Below, in pieces: positions 30,361 to 42,500 of a stretch of DNA of 64,000 bases. The notes under the pieces are model-generated. The model was not told the origin of the DNA. It saw nothing but the letters and a program-made list of their open reading frames with translations, and did no database searches. The translations under genes and the position numbers were made by a program. Numbering within the stretch: the stretch's first letter is position 1; each line of letters opens with the position of its first letter. The DNA comes from Eulemur rufifrons (lineage: Eukaryota; Chordata; Mammalia; Primates; Lemuridae): assembly GCF_041146395.1 (NCBI RefSeq), contig NC_091002.1, forward strand, positions 5,574,501 to 5,638,500, read 5' to 3'.

Positions 30361-31519
30361 GCAAGTGAGTCAGGTCACCGTCTGAGTGAACAGAAGGATG
30401 TGTGCCCATCAGCCGACAGAGGCCAGTGAGCAGACAGCTCAGGTGTGGTCCTGTCCAGCCCATCAGGACACCCCCCAGGCAGCGTCATGGGGAGACTGGA
30501 TTTAGCAATCCAGACATCACTGTTGACCTGGGGGACACAAGCGGAGGAGGAAATGAGGCACAGGGTGACTGGACAGACCTCTGGCAATTCTGCTGAACAG
30601 GGAACAAAGAAATGGGGAGAGAAGTCTGATAAAGAGAAGGTTTTGTTAGGATGGGAGAAACAACCTTTTTATGCTGATGAGAACAATCTAGTAGCCAAGC
30701 AAAACAAAATCACACTGTAGGGGACAGAGGAGTGCTGGATGACTGCCTGGGACCGGGCGAAGGGGCAGGGGTGCTGGGGTAGTCCATGGACACGCAGCCC
30801 CGTTTTCTCAGTGAAGCAGGAAGCAGGGCAAGGGAGGGGTGAGGGGATGGCTGGGCATGTTTGTGGGGTTGAGGGAGAGGAGTCAGCCCACGTGGCTGTG
30901 GCTGCTGCCAGCAAGGAGCTGGCCAGAGTCCAGTGCAGTGAGGGGCAGGGACTGGCCATGGCCACGAGCAAGGACGCGAAGCTGCAGAGGGGGCAGCACA
31001 GGGCAGAAGTGTGGCCAGATTTCCTGTGGGGATGGACAGTCTGGGAGTGGGGTATTTATCACTTTTTATTTTTGTTTTTAAATAATTGTTTTATTGAGAT
31101 ATAATTCACACACCATAAACCCACCCTTCAAAAATATACAACTCTATGGGGTTTTCCCTGTTTTGTTTTAAATTATTAGGTTTCATTAAACAGCCCATTT
31201 GGATACTTGCTCACTGGAACTTATTTCTGCTTCAGGCTCAGTTCTGTGAGAAATGCAGGAATTCTTTTCACGAGAATATTAGCCTAACCCAGAATGTTAA
31301 AAAGCCTCAGCACTACTGCCAGCTCCAAACTCAGAAGAGATCTAAAAACCTAGAAGATTAAATGTACCAAAATGTGAACAGAAGACATTGTTTACAAGTC
31401 ATTTAATAACTATAATTGCATAGAATTTACTCACTTTCAAATTATTTTTCTGAATACCAACTCTGTGAAACAAAATACATCATGTGATGCTTAGGAGAGT
31501 TGTTAAGGGTGGATTAGCT

Positions 31520-31690
31520 CCAAGGCAAAACCTTTTTCTGTATTAAGAACAGTAGGGGTGCATAGTAATCCTGTGAGGTATGTTTTATTATCCTTGCTGT
31601 GCACAGAAGAGAAAAGCAAGGCTCAAAAGGATGAAGTAACCTACCGGAGGCCACACAGCTGACTGTCAATGTCTCATTGGGTACTGCAAA
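31520..31690 (+). mobile_element. MIR SINE fragment
   Basis: CCTGTGAGGTATGTTTTATTATCC, then AAAAGCAAGGCTCAAAAGG and GCCACACAGCTGACTGTCAATG, match the MIR core ('cctatgaggtaggtactattatc ... gaggaaactgaggc ... gtcacacagc'). Confidence 0.7.
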
Positions 31691-32499
31691 CTCGGCCACT
31701 TTTAGAGGAAGATAATTTTAAATTGAGTGCTAACTGCTACTCACAAAATGAACATATTAATATGATAAATGACAAAATATTTCACTGATGCCTGTCCTTA
31801 GAAAACCAAGATTAAGGGTTCCAGATTCAAATAAGTCCCTTTCAAGTACAAAATATTCCTAATTTTCCTGGTCTATAATTGCGGGTGAAGGGTAAATACT
31901 TGCTATGGCTTAAAATACAAACACACACAATAATTCCATGGCTGGGTATGTACCCAAAGAACTGAAAACAGGTATTGAAACAAATATTTGCACATAAGTG
32001 TTCACAGCAGCATCACTCGCAACAGCCAAAAGGTGGAAACAACCTAAATGTTCACCAACAGATAAATCGATAAACAAAATGTGGTATCCAACAACAGAAT
32101 ATTATCGATGGGGTTTAGCGTATTACTAATAACAAGGTTGTGCAACCACCACATCTGCTTCCACAACATGTTTATCACTCCAAAAAAAAACAACCCTGTA
32201 CCCATTAGAGGTCAGTCCCCCCAGACAAAGACATCGACTGTCCGTGTTTATGCACGCACTTCAGGACATTTCATATGAACGGAATCCTACACTATGTGGT
32301 CTTCTGTAACTGGATTATTTCACATTTTCAAGGTTCATCTACATGGCAGCATGTATCGTACTGCATTCTTTTTTAAGGTTGAATAATATGTAAGGATAGA
32401 CCACCTTTTGGTTATCAGTCATCTGCTGATGAACCTGTGTGTTTCCACCTCTTGCTATTATAAACAGTGCTGCTATGAACACTGGTGTACAAAGATTTT

Positions 32500-32777
32500 G
32501 GTTTTTTTGAGACAGGGTCTGGCTCTGTCACCCAGGATGAAGTGCAGCATTGTGATCGGAGCTCACTGCAGCCCCAACCTCCTGGGCTCAAGCCTCCCAA
32601 GCAGCTGGGACTACAGGTGTGAGCCACCATGCCTGGCTAATTTTTTGTTTTTGTGTAGTCACGGGGTCTCACTCTGTTGCCCAAGCTGGTCTCGAACTCC
32701 TGGCCTCAAGCTGATCCTCCCTCCTCGACCTCCCAAAGTGCTGGGATTACAGGCTTAGTGAGCCACTGGGCCAGGCA
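32500..32777 (-). mobile_element. Alu SINE, antisense
   Basis: Starts TTTTTTTGAGACAGGGTCTGGC and ends GAGCCACTGGGCCAGGC; the two arms are separated by TTTTTTGTTTTTGTG. The flanks GTGTACAAAGATTTT (from 32485) and GTGCACGAAGTTTTC (from 32778) are a decayed target-site duplication in L1 sequence. The left arm has a short deletion. Confidence 0.88.
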
Positions 32778-33124
32778 GTGCACGAAGTTTTCTGTGGGCA
32801 GACGTCTTTATCTTTTTTATTGTGCTCTGCTCTGACGCTACCCTAGTCCAGGATAACGTCTGATCTGCTTACTGAGCACCTGCTCTGTACACGGCACCGA
32901 GCTGGGCACTGACGACCCCACGGAGAGCCCGCAGGCCTTCCTGGGGACCCAAGGTGCAGGCTGGGGCTGCCAGCAGGTGGTAGTGCTGCCTATGGAAAGC
33001 CCCTCCTGCCAGAGGGGTGGTCACCCCGAGGCCCTGGGGGCCTGGACGCAGGAGGAGCCAAGGGCGACCCCGGGATGCGCGGGGCAGGTCTGGCTATAGT
33101 TGTGGATGGCGGCTGGACCCCAGG

Positions 33125-33390
33125 TCTGGGCCCGGGGGTGTGCGGGGGACCCGGGGCTGTGCTGAGCGAAGCCAGAGCTGTGCGGGGAGGAGAAGCGGCG
33201 GGGAGATGCAAGGGACCTGGGACTGGGCGGAGGAAGGCCTGGGGTGTGCGGGGACCCGGGGGAGGCCGGAGCTGTGCGGGAGGAGGCCAGGGCTGCGCAG
33301 GGGACCCGGGGCTGGGCGGGAGGAGGCCTAGGGTGTGCGAGGACCCGGGGCTGTGCTAGGGGAGGCCGGAGCTGTGCGGAAAGAGGCTGC
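33125..33390. repeat. GC-rich minisatellite in CpG island
   Basis: Imperfect tandem copies, with a period of about 40-50 bp, of a unit built from GGGGACCCGGGGCTGTGC and GGGAGGAGGCCGGAGCTGTG. At least four to five copies are recognisable (near 33148, 33248, 33299 and 33340). The G-rich strand is +. Confidence 0.75.
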
Positions 33391-34058
33391 GGCAGGGCCC
33401 CGAGGCCGTGCAGGGTCTGCTTGGAGCCGCCACCGGCCTCACCTCCCACCCCGATATGCCAGCTGAGAGCGACCTGCGGGCACCCCCGGGCTCCCCGAGC
33501 CCTGCACCGCCTCGGCCCCCGCCCACAGGACCATCCGGACTGAGCCGGCCAGGCCTTGGTGCCCCGCCCCCGCCAAGGCAGCCTTTCCCCTTCCCCCGCG
33601 CCACGGAAACCTCCTATCCGCGCCGCCCCGCCCCGGGCGGACTCCCCTGCCTCCCTCTGTCCCCCTTCCCCCATATGGAAGCCCCCCTCCCCCAGCTACC
33701 TCTCCACCCCTGGCGTGGCCCCCCCTTCTTGCCCCATCCCTTGGCAGCGGGGGCGCCCGTGCGGGGCGGGGCCTTCGGCGCCCCCAGGATTCCACCTGGG
33801 CGGTCCTTGCCTACCCGTCGCCGTGGGCCCAGGGTCCGTGAGCCTCCTGACGGCGGAGGCATCCAGGTGGGGATGGAAACTTCCGTTTGAGCCTCAGTTT
33901 CCCGGCCGGGCGTCCTGGCTGCGGCATCCCGTCTCTGCGCTCAAAGCCCGCCCCGCCCCCGGCATCCGCGTACACGGCCCCTTTAAGGACTTGCTGCGCC
34001 CTCCCGCTTCCTTTTTCTCGCGCGTCTCCTTCCCTGGCTGCCCCGCCCCCTTCGGGAG

Positions 34059-34345
34059 CGCGCCTGCGTCACAGCGCAGACCTCGGGCGCGCCTTTGCGC
34101 CTGCGCCGCCCGGGCCAGGGTGAACCGTTGGCCGCCGAGCTCCCGGCACGCCACTAGAAGGTCGCGGGTGGGGGCCTTCGCCGGAAAAGGCGGGGCGACG
34201 GCGAGGGCGGCCGCGCCGCGCTGACCTCCGCTCCCGCGCCGTCTGGGCTAGCCAATGGCTACAGAGCTCTTGGGCACGTGGATGGAGGGCGCGGCCAATG
34301 CCGGAAGGGGCTGGGTGAGGACGGGAGCGGCCCCGTCGCGCGGTG
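34059..34345 (+). promoter_or_regulatory. UVSSA: Candidate UVSSA core promoter and first exon
   Basis: Tightly spaced promoter motifs are seen: an NRF1-like GCGCCTGCGC (34097-34106), a CCAAT box (34252-34256), an E-box CACGTG (34275-34280), a second CCAAT (34295-34299) and an ETS-type CCGGAAG (34301-34307). Splice donors GTGAGG (34315) and GTGAGT (34343) follow and could end a non-coding first exon. The transcription start cannot be fixed from sequence. Confidence 0.55.
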
Positions 34346-34951
34346 AGTGCAGTGGGCTCCGCCCAGCGGGCGCGAGCGCGGGCTGGGGGCTGCGGCCTGG
34401 CAGAGGGCGGGTACTCTGTGGTTCTGCCGACCGCGGTGTGGCCCCGGCGTCCGCCCGGGCTGACCGTGCCCCGACGCGCGGCGCTTTCATCCGCGGAGTC
34501 GCCGGCGCGGAGCCAGCCCGCCTTGCGCTGTGCAGTCTCTAGTCCTCCGAGCAGCGCTGTACTCGGCAGTCGGCCCCAGGCCGCCCCGCCTCGGTTCGTG
34601 GCAAGCTGCTGGCCTGCCTGGGCTCGCCCCCGGCCCTGCGCCATCCGGCCTTTTCCCGCGCCCGTCACCTGACGCGTTGATCAGCGGGGCACCTGCGGCC
34701 GTCCAGCCCCTGGGAGTGCGCACTGTGCTTTTGACTGGTTCCCTCACGATCCATGGCTCCTGTCCTCGGCGCCCTTTATCGAGGCTGTCCTGTGGGGTGC
34801 GAGTGAACGAGGGGAGCTGTGCCACGGTCTAGTTTGGGGACAGCTGATTGAAATGTGACACGTTTATGTGCGTTGTCAAATGGCAGCCACAGCCTTCACT
34901 GCAGTATCTTTTACACTGGTGTGATTGTAGAGTTCCGAAGTTAAAGTTTCA

Positions 34952-35286
34952 TTTTTTTTTTTTTTTTGAGACAGAGTCTCACTTTGTTGCCCAGGCTAGA
35001 GTGAGTGCCGTGGCGTCAGCCTAGCTCACAGCAACCTCAAACTCCTGGGCTTAAGCGATCCTACTGCCTCAGCCTCCCGAGTAGCTGGGACTACAGGCAT
35101 GCGCCACTATGCCCGGCTAATTTTTTCTATATATATTTTAGTTGGCCAGATAATTTCTTTCTATTTTTAGTAGAGACGGGGTCTCGTTCTTGCTCAGGCT
35201 GGTCTCGAACTCCTGACCTTGAGCGATCCGCCCGCCTCGGCCTCCCAGAGTGCTAGGATTACAGGCGTGAGCCACCGCGCCCGGCC
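34952..35286 (-). mobile_element. Strepsirrhine-type Alu, copy 1 of a tandem pair
   Basis: A long antisense Alu (about 335 bp) with 'GTTGCCCAGGCTAGAGTGAGTGCCGTGGCG' and an AT-rich middle (CTATATATATTTTAGTTGGC, then CAGATAATTTCTTTC) not found in human AluJ/S/Y. It ends GAGCCACCGCGCCCGGCC and is little diverged from copy 2. This is the best clue to the host group. Confidence 0.92.
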
Positions 35287-35697
<411 letters not shown>

Positions 35698-35868
35698 TTA
35701 TATTTCCCGGGAAATCACCCCACAGGGGTAAGGGCATAAGGATGCCAGCATCAGGGCCCCTCCCGGAGTGCCCAGGATATAGTGGAGCTCAGCAAACATT
35801 TGTTAATAAAACCAAGAACCTTAAAGTACCAGATGGTAATTTAGCATTTCTGTGTTATGTAATTGTAG

Positions 35869-35968
35869 ATATGGATCAAAAACTTTCAAAGTTGGTAGAA
35901 GAGCTCACAACTTCAGGAGAACCCCAACTGAACCCTGAGAAAATGAAGGAACTGAAGAAAATTTGCAA
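35869..35968 (+). CDS. UVSSA: UVSSA exon 2 (first coding exon)
   Basis: ATG at 35871-35873 opens [20 protein letters not shown] through KKIC, the human N-terminus with Gln for Arg at position 19 (from memory). The exon ends with two bases of a Lys codon (AA|A) at donor AA|GTATGT. The acceptor TAATTGTAG is two bases before the ATG. The first 32 residues begin the VHS-like domain. An upstream in-frame ATG (35742) is not used if this acceptor is right. Confidence 0.93.
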
Positions 35969-36466
35969 GTATGTCTTAAGGTTTAGCAATTCATAGTAGC
36001 TGACCGGCCCAGTGAGCCCATGACACACCTGGGAGGTTGTGGGGCTTCTGCAAACATCTCAGCCATCCCCTGGGAAAGAACCGCCAAAGGAACACAGCCA
36101 GGATGTCTTCCTAGGGCCTTGCAGTGCCCAGCTCTGATGGCAGTCATTCTGGGGCAGTACTCCTAGGGTGGCGGTGTGTGGCATTATTGGTTATACTGTA
36201 TCCTGTATTTACAAAACAGGGAATGTAAGATTGTTTATTAAATGATGAAGTATTTATATTTCAAAAAAAAATTCCAGTTCAGGTCAGGTTTTGCAGCGTG
36301 CCCTGAAAAACCTCCAGATCATCATGGTTTACACAGGGCAGTAGCTGGGAAGAGGATCCCCCAGGGCCTCACAGGGCTTTTCCCTTTTACTTCCTGCAGG
36401 AGGGGCTTTGAGGTCACGCACCCCGCTCAGCAGTGGCGTGTGGGTGCGTGCATGCTTATATGTGAG

Positions 36467-36502
<36 letters not shown>

Positions 36503-39500
36503 TGAAGGGCAGCAGACTTTCTGGATGGGCCAGATGGTGACTGTTTTGGAGTTCACCGCAAGGTCTTGGCTCTGTGGAAGCAGCCAGAAACATCCTAACT
36601 GCATGGGAGGGCTGTGTTTCAATGAAACTTTATTGATGAGCACTAATGTTTGAATTTTATATAATCTTCACAGTTTGGGAAGTTTTGTTTATGTGTTTCA
36701 ACCATTTAAAAATGTAGGAAACAGTGTGGGCTTGTGGGCCTTACAGAAACATGCAGAGGATGGGGGAGCCAGGTTTGGCCCTTGGGCAGTGGTTTTCGGA
36801 CCCTGCTCTAGAAGAAGGGGAGAATGAAGCTTGGGAGGCGGCTGCTGTCTCTGCCACACGTGAATGTTGTGTCCCTGCACGAAGAGCGTTTATTAACTGT
36901 CCTTAAAGCATGGGCGCTTGGGTCAGGCCAGTTTGTGTCCCCAGATCTTCAGAGGAGCTGCTAGGCCATGCCTACCACCTGCTGATGGCGCAGCTGAGCC
37001 AGGAGCACGCCCAGGTCCGCCTCTCAGCCTTCCAGGTTGTGGATGAACTCTTCACCAGGTCTCACCAGTTCAGGATGCTGGTTGTCTCTGACTTCCAGGA
37101 GTTTCTGGAGCTCACACTGGGCACAGACCATGAGCAGCCCCTGCCACCACCCAGGGAGGTGGCTCAAAAGCTGAGGCAGGCAGCCATCCGGGCAGTGGAA
37201 GCATGGAATGAGAGGTTCGGGGAGGCGTATAAGAAGCTCGCTTTGGGCTACCACTTCTTAAAACACAACAAAAAGGTAGGTGGGCCTTGCCTATTGTTGA
37301 TTGGAGACTCCGGTTGCCTGCTGTGAGGAGGGCAGACCAGAGAGGGAGAGAGCCTGGGTGTAGGATGCACATCAGGCTGGGTATGGCAGGGGCCTACTTG
37401 GCTTTCCCTGGGCATCTAGGCTGCTGGCCCAGCTGTTGAGGTGTGGGGGTGGGTGAGAGTAACCAGCAGCTGGGGTCAGGGCCTCTCGTGCTGAGAGGAA
37501 GAGTGTGAGCTCACCCTGTGTATGGATGCAGCTGAGCCTGCAGGCCTACCTGTGTAAGATAAAAAGTAAAAGCAAAACACACCTTCTCAGACGCAGCCCT
37601 TTCCTGTGACAATAGACCCCTGGGCTCTGGGGTCTGTCCCAGCTGTGCTGTAAGTCTCCACCTGGATTCCGCTGTGGGCTCTGGCTGGTGCTGGGCATGA
37701 CAAAACCCGCTAGCATCTGCTGCTGTGGCCGGAACCCAGACCCCTGCCTGCCACAGAGGCTCGGCCCATCCTTTGCTGTGGGGCCCAGGGATTGCCCCTC
37801 TCCCTCTGGGGTGCACTCTCAGATGGTGTCGTTAGACCTCGGGTCTAGTCAGCAGCCCCTGGCCTGTGTGTCAGGCAAGCTCACTGCTTTCCTGCCTGCA
37901 TCAGACTTGGGGGAGAAGTCTTTTTATCTCTATTATTTTAAGTTAGCAAATGTGCTGGCTTTCCAGGGATTAGACAGCAGAGTTAGGTGTGTTTCCTTTT
38001 ATTTTCATACACTGTGAACTGAGAAGCCTGTAGAGATCCTGGCCTGGGTACGTACTGACCTGGCTCGGGTGTCTTTTATTAGACCTATTTTTGACTTACT
38101 GTTTTCTTTGTGTTGTTTATAGACGGTCCTAATCTTTATTTTCAATTTTTCAGGTGGATTTTCAAGATGTGAATGCTAGGACTCTAGCAGAAAGAAAAAG
38201 AGAAGAGGAGAAGCAGAAACACTTGGATAAAATCTACAGGGAAAGAGCCCAGCAGGCAGAGAGGGAGATGGAAGGCAAGTTCCCAGGACTGAGCGAGGGG
38301 CCCTCATGTCTTCTTGGGACCGCCTCATGCCCCGGGTTGCTGGGGACCCAGGTGTTCAGACAGGCCAGGCAGAGACACTTGGGGTTGAGGGCTAGGGGAG
38401 GCCTTCCCAGCCACAGACCCCACCCTGTTCCCAGGGGCCCTGGCCCAAGGGCTCTGCAGCATCCATGCCTGTCCTGCGCCCCCTGGTGGCCATGCTCACC
38501 TACGCCGTTTGCTGGGAGGATCCTTGGGCACACTCCAGGCGCAGTGTGTGTCCAGCGGTGGTCTGGGCTTCGCGGCCTGACTGAAGGCCCTCTTGCCATT
38601 AATCTCATGGTCCCTGTTTGCCAGCCCCTTTCCTGGAAAACTCCACCATTTACCTCCTGGGAGCTGGCCCTTCTCTTGAGGGGCACAGCCCAGGCGTTCA
38701 GAGGTGGAAGCCAGCCCAGAGCTGCCATTGTCCATGGCAGGGCATCTCCTGGGATGGGCTGAGGTGGCTACTATGCATCCTCAGACTGCAGGTCTTGGGG
38801 GTTCTTCCTGTGCCCAGAGCTTCCTGTAGACAGACCCTTTTCCTGGATGTGGTCCCTGACAGAGCCACTGCTGGGAATTCCAGGCCTTGGAGAAGCCCAA
38901 AAGGCAGGCACCTGTGCCCCAGGAATGACAAGGAGTCCATTGGGAGGGAGAGCTGTGCCAGTCTCAGGGAGGTGGGGGACGCACACAGCATTTTTTGCCC
39001 CAGAAAGGGGGTGTAGCTTTGCACATGCCCTCAGTACAGCATGGTCCAGACCTGAGGGTTGTTACCCGGAGGCATCTGAGAGGCTGACCTTGCAGACCCC
39101 AATGCTAAGCATGGTGGTTTGTTGAGCAGTTAAAAAGCTTCCGTGACACGTGCTCCCAGGACTGGCTTTGGTCCTTGGGAAAAAAGGAGGCCCCAGGGGG
39201 TGTGGGTGGCGTGTAGGACCCCAGCCCACCTGGTGTCGAGAAATGACCCTGGGGGAACAGGCCTCTGGGCGTGGTTTTGGGTGAGGTGGTGCTCTGTTGC
39301 CCAGTACGATTCAGGAAGCAGATGTCTTGATGTTTTGGCAGAAATGTCTGAAGAAATCGTGTCCTGCCTGACAGAAGTGGAGAGCTGCTTCAGGCTGCTG
39401 GTGCCATTTGACTTTGGCCCTAGCCCAGCGGCGGCAGAATTCCTTGACGTGGCTTCTGGCACATCCAATGAGGGTGCCCCTCGCTCCTCGTGCCCGGGCC

Positions 39501-42500
39501 AGGCCACTCCTTGCCGGTCTGGCCCCCCCACAGCCCTGGATGGTGAGCAGCCCTGCTGCAGCAAGGACCTGCCTGCCTCTGTGTGCCACCCCAGCACTGG
39601 TAGCCAGGCACTGCTGCTGCAGGCAGCCACAGGGGACCCCTCGGAAGACGAGAATGAGGACAGTGACCAGGAAAAGTTTGTGCGGAGCCATGGGCTCGGC
39701 TCACACAAGTACACGCTGGACGTGGAGCTCTCCTCAGGTAACTGGCCGCCTGGCGCCTCCCTCCGCCAGCTCTGGGCTGACTGGTCAGCAAGTTTGTCAC
39801 TGGCACCTGGCCCAGGGGGTCTCAGGCCGACAGAGCCTGTGGTGGCTTCTCAAGTGGGGCTGGGTTGGTGGCCCCACCAGGTCCCTCCTTCCTGTGTGGC
39901 CGCTGCACTGGGCTTCCCTCCTACCACACCAGGCCTCTGTGGCTGCAGGCTGGCAGCAGGGGGACACTTCTAAGAGCTCAAAGGCTTCTCTGCCATCCCA
40001 GCAGCCCCTACCCTGGTGAGTCTGTGAGCAGAACAGGGACTCGCAAGGTTAGGGTGAGGAGGGCTCTCCAGGCTGGCAGGTCTCAAGGTCCTTGTTGCAT
40101 GCGGTCCTTACAGCATGTGGTCTGAATGACTGGCGAGCCTTGGGCAGGTCACAGGCCTGTCAGGGCCACATGTGGCCTCAGCATTCCAAACCAGAGGGGT
40201 TTGCTGAGATGCAACCGTTCCCCATGCCCTTTGGCCCAAGCTTCTTCACATGTGTTTCACACTCCGTATGGGGGGATATGTGGAGGGGTCGAGGGCTCAT
40301 TAGATACCAGCATGGCTTTGAATCGCTGTCTTCAGGGGACCTGCTTCTCTGAAAGCAGGCATAGCGGGCGTCCCTTCACCAGGGTGGAGGCAGCCAGGCC
40401 TGAAGCTGCCAGGAGAACTTGATCTGCAAGGCTCAGTCCGCTCTGAAGGCTGCAGGTGCTGCGGGAATTGGGTAGCAGGAGTGCCCTTCAGGCTGGTGCG
40501 GGATGGACCCGACACCAATGTTTATGGCGTGGTCAGCCCCTATGCGCGGCCTGGCCTGTGTAGACGCATAGCCATGCGCCAGACACGTGAACTCTGCAGT
40601 GCGGGAAGCACACGGCAGAGGCTGCGCAGGAGATGAGGTACCCAGCAGGGAAGGGCTGGTGAGGCTGGCCGGGTGGGGCCTCCATCCTGAGGACGGTGAA
40701 AGGAGGGGAGGGTTCTGCGAGCAGCGGAGGGTGGGGCTGTCAAGGGGAGAAGGCCATCGGGGTCTCACACCTCTGGTGGGAGGGATGGCCTCAGCCCAGG
40801 TGGTTGAGACGCGGGCAGTGGAGCCGTATGCTTGGGGAGCCAGAACTTTCTCATCCAGCATCACAAAAGCGTGCGTTTTCTCTGACAGCATCATATTTGG
40901 GACCCCAGGTTATGTGGCTGGGGCAGGGGTGGGTGTCTGGCGGGTTCCTTGCAGGCTACAGTGGCCTTTGCTTCGTGGTCTGCTTCACCAGGGTCTGTGG
41001 GCAATGCGGGCCTGTGGCCCTCTGGTGACCTGCATGTGCTTCACCCCAGACGGCCTGAAGGTGCAGGAGAATGAGGATAACCTTGCCGTCGTCCAAGCCG
41101 CCCGCGATGCGCTTAAGCTTGTCCAGAACAAGTTCCTGCCGTCCGTGTGCTCCTGGGTCCAGGTGAGGCTGGGCACCTGGCCAAAATGAGGGCACGGAAA
41201 GAAGTGGGCGCCTTGGGTGGAAGGAGGATGTGTGGGAAGTGTCTGGCAGGGGGCTCTCTTCCTTGGGGCGACTGTTGGGACACGAGGAGTTCAGGTGACC
41301 AAACCACCCTGTGCCCCAGGAGGGCTCTGCCCCTCCTCGCCTGAGGCCCTTGTCCTCTGTGTCCCGGCTGTGTTTAGAGTCACTTCACAGGCCCATAGAC
41401 CCAGCCATGTGCCTCCTGGCAGGGTCGGGCTCCCCAGGGCCTTTGCGATCCACCCTGTGTTTTTCAGCGGTTTACCCGCGCAGGGACCCACGGTGGACAC
41501 TTAAAGCGTGCCATTGACCTGAAAACGGAATTAGAGCTCGTGCTGAGAAAATACAAGGAGCTGGACATCGCACCTGAGGGAGAGCAGAGGCTCAGGGTGA
41601 GTGGCGGGTGCTGAGCACAGGGCTGAGCAACACGAGTCGCTGGGGCTTCAGGGGATTCTGGCTCCTTCCTCACTCAGAACTGACTTCTCACTGTGGGAGC
41701 CCCAGAGCAAGCCCCCTCAGTGGGGCAGTGAACCGGTCCAGGGCAGGAGAGGTGTGTGTTGGCCAGCGGGGGCAGCGAGGATCCCGGAGCCCTCCGCAGG
41801 GAGGAGGCAGAGCCACTGGCCGTCCAGCCGCACCTGCCTCCCCAGCCAGGGCTTCCCACGGGTGCAGGGTCGCTGCCATGTGCAGTGATGTTCCAGGCGG
41901 TCAGTGTGGTGTGGTCGTGCGTTCTAGCTGAGGGCACACGTGCTGAGTGCCCCACGTGTGAAGGGTGCCCCCGGGAAGCCACAAAGAGTCAGGCAGTGCC
42001 CCCCAACCTAGTGGAGGCTTCTAAGGAGTTGCCAGCAGGTGAGGCACCCTGTCCAGGGAGGCACCGCGGTCAGCCCAGGCAGAGACCCTGGGAGAGCTCT
42101 CGGTGGCCGAGAATGGAAGGCATGTTATCTGGTTTGAGAGGGAGGAACTGGCCCCCTGAGGTTCTGGGGGGCCGCAGGGAGCTGCTGCACCTACCTGAGA
42201 GGGAATGGAGTGAGAGGCCCAGAGGCTGCTTGACGGAGCTGGAGCGGGGTACAGACGCCTACCCCTTGAGCCCCTGGTGATGGGTAGGGTGAGGCCATGC
42301 AGTGACACCCGGGGCCACAGAGACTGTTGTGCTGGGCAGAGAGTGCCAGGCAGCGGCACCGGGCACGGCTGCAGTGGGACTTCAGGAGGGAGATGAGCTC
42401 GGAGTGGAGACGTGGGCTTGATGCCTGGAAAGGACCTGAGAGTGGGGACCTGTGCACATGTCCTCAGGGACTGTGGGCCACAGGGGTCTGCACTCAGTAC

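Larger units (their letters stand above)
31075..32830. mobile_element. Patchwork of old L1 3'-end fragments
   Basis: TTTTATTGAGATATAATTCACACACCATAAA (31090) and 32110-32484, continuing at 32794-32830, read as antisense L1 3' region. 31925-32100 ('CAGCAGCATCACTCGCAACAGCCAAAAGGTGGAAACAACC') reads in sense. An Alu (32500-32777) is inserted in the antisense part; L1 sequence resumes after it. Ends are approximate. Confidence 0.65.
22661..33000. other. MAEA-UVSSA intergenic spacer, repeat-dense
   Basis: There is no gene. About 22.66-23.6 kb is GC-rich single-copy sequence with a CTCF-like motif. From 23.6 kb onward almost everything is old L1 material with nested MaLR LTRs, Alus and MIR. The open frames here (for example 24275-24802) fall inside L1 non-coding or antisense sequence. 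Confidence 0.85.
33000..34800. promoter_or_regulatory. UVSSA: CpG island at the UVSSA 5' end
   Basis: CpG dinucleotides are frequent from about 33.0 kb and very dense at 33.9-34.7 kb. GC boxes are seen (CCGCCCC types at about 33945-33960 and 34038-34052). This fits a housekeeping-type promoter for UVSSA, whose start codon is at 35871. Long open frames on both strands here follow from the GC content and show no protein similarity. Confidence 0.85.
35969..36944 (+). other. UVSSA: UVSSA intron 2
   Basis: The 976-bp intron has donor GTATGT and acceptor TGTCCCCAG. It contains a (TG)n microsatellite (36470-36500) and a decayed hAT-type DNA transposon (about 36600-36835). Confidence 0.9.

Noticed and set aside
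31146..31361. 71-codon frame before the L1 patchwork
   Set aside because: It is short, AT-rich, next to L1 3'-end sequence, and without similarity.
33021..33674. 217-codon open frame on the minus strand in the CpG island
   Set aside because: The Pro/Ala/Arg-rich translation follows from GC content and the minisatellite. There is no domain, and a similar long frame exists on the other strand (33556-34224).
33556..34224. 222-codon open frame on the plus strand in the CpG island
   Set aside because: It overlaps the presumed promoter and has low-complexity Pro/Arg/Ala composition, with no similarity to a known protein.
38279..38280. GT donor four bases after the GC donor of UVSSA exon 4
   Set aside because: It would give phase 2 against a phase-1 acceptor and break the frame. 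GCAAGT at 38275 keeps the homologous protein.
39408..40019. 203-codon alternative frame over UVSSA exon 5 and intron 5
   Set aside because: It is a frame shadow of the conserved exon 5 reading frame and runs into the intron.
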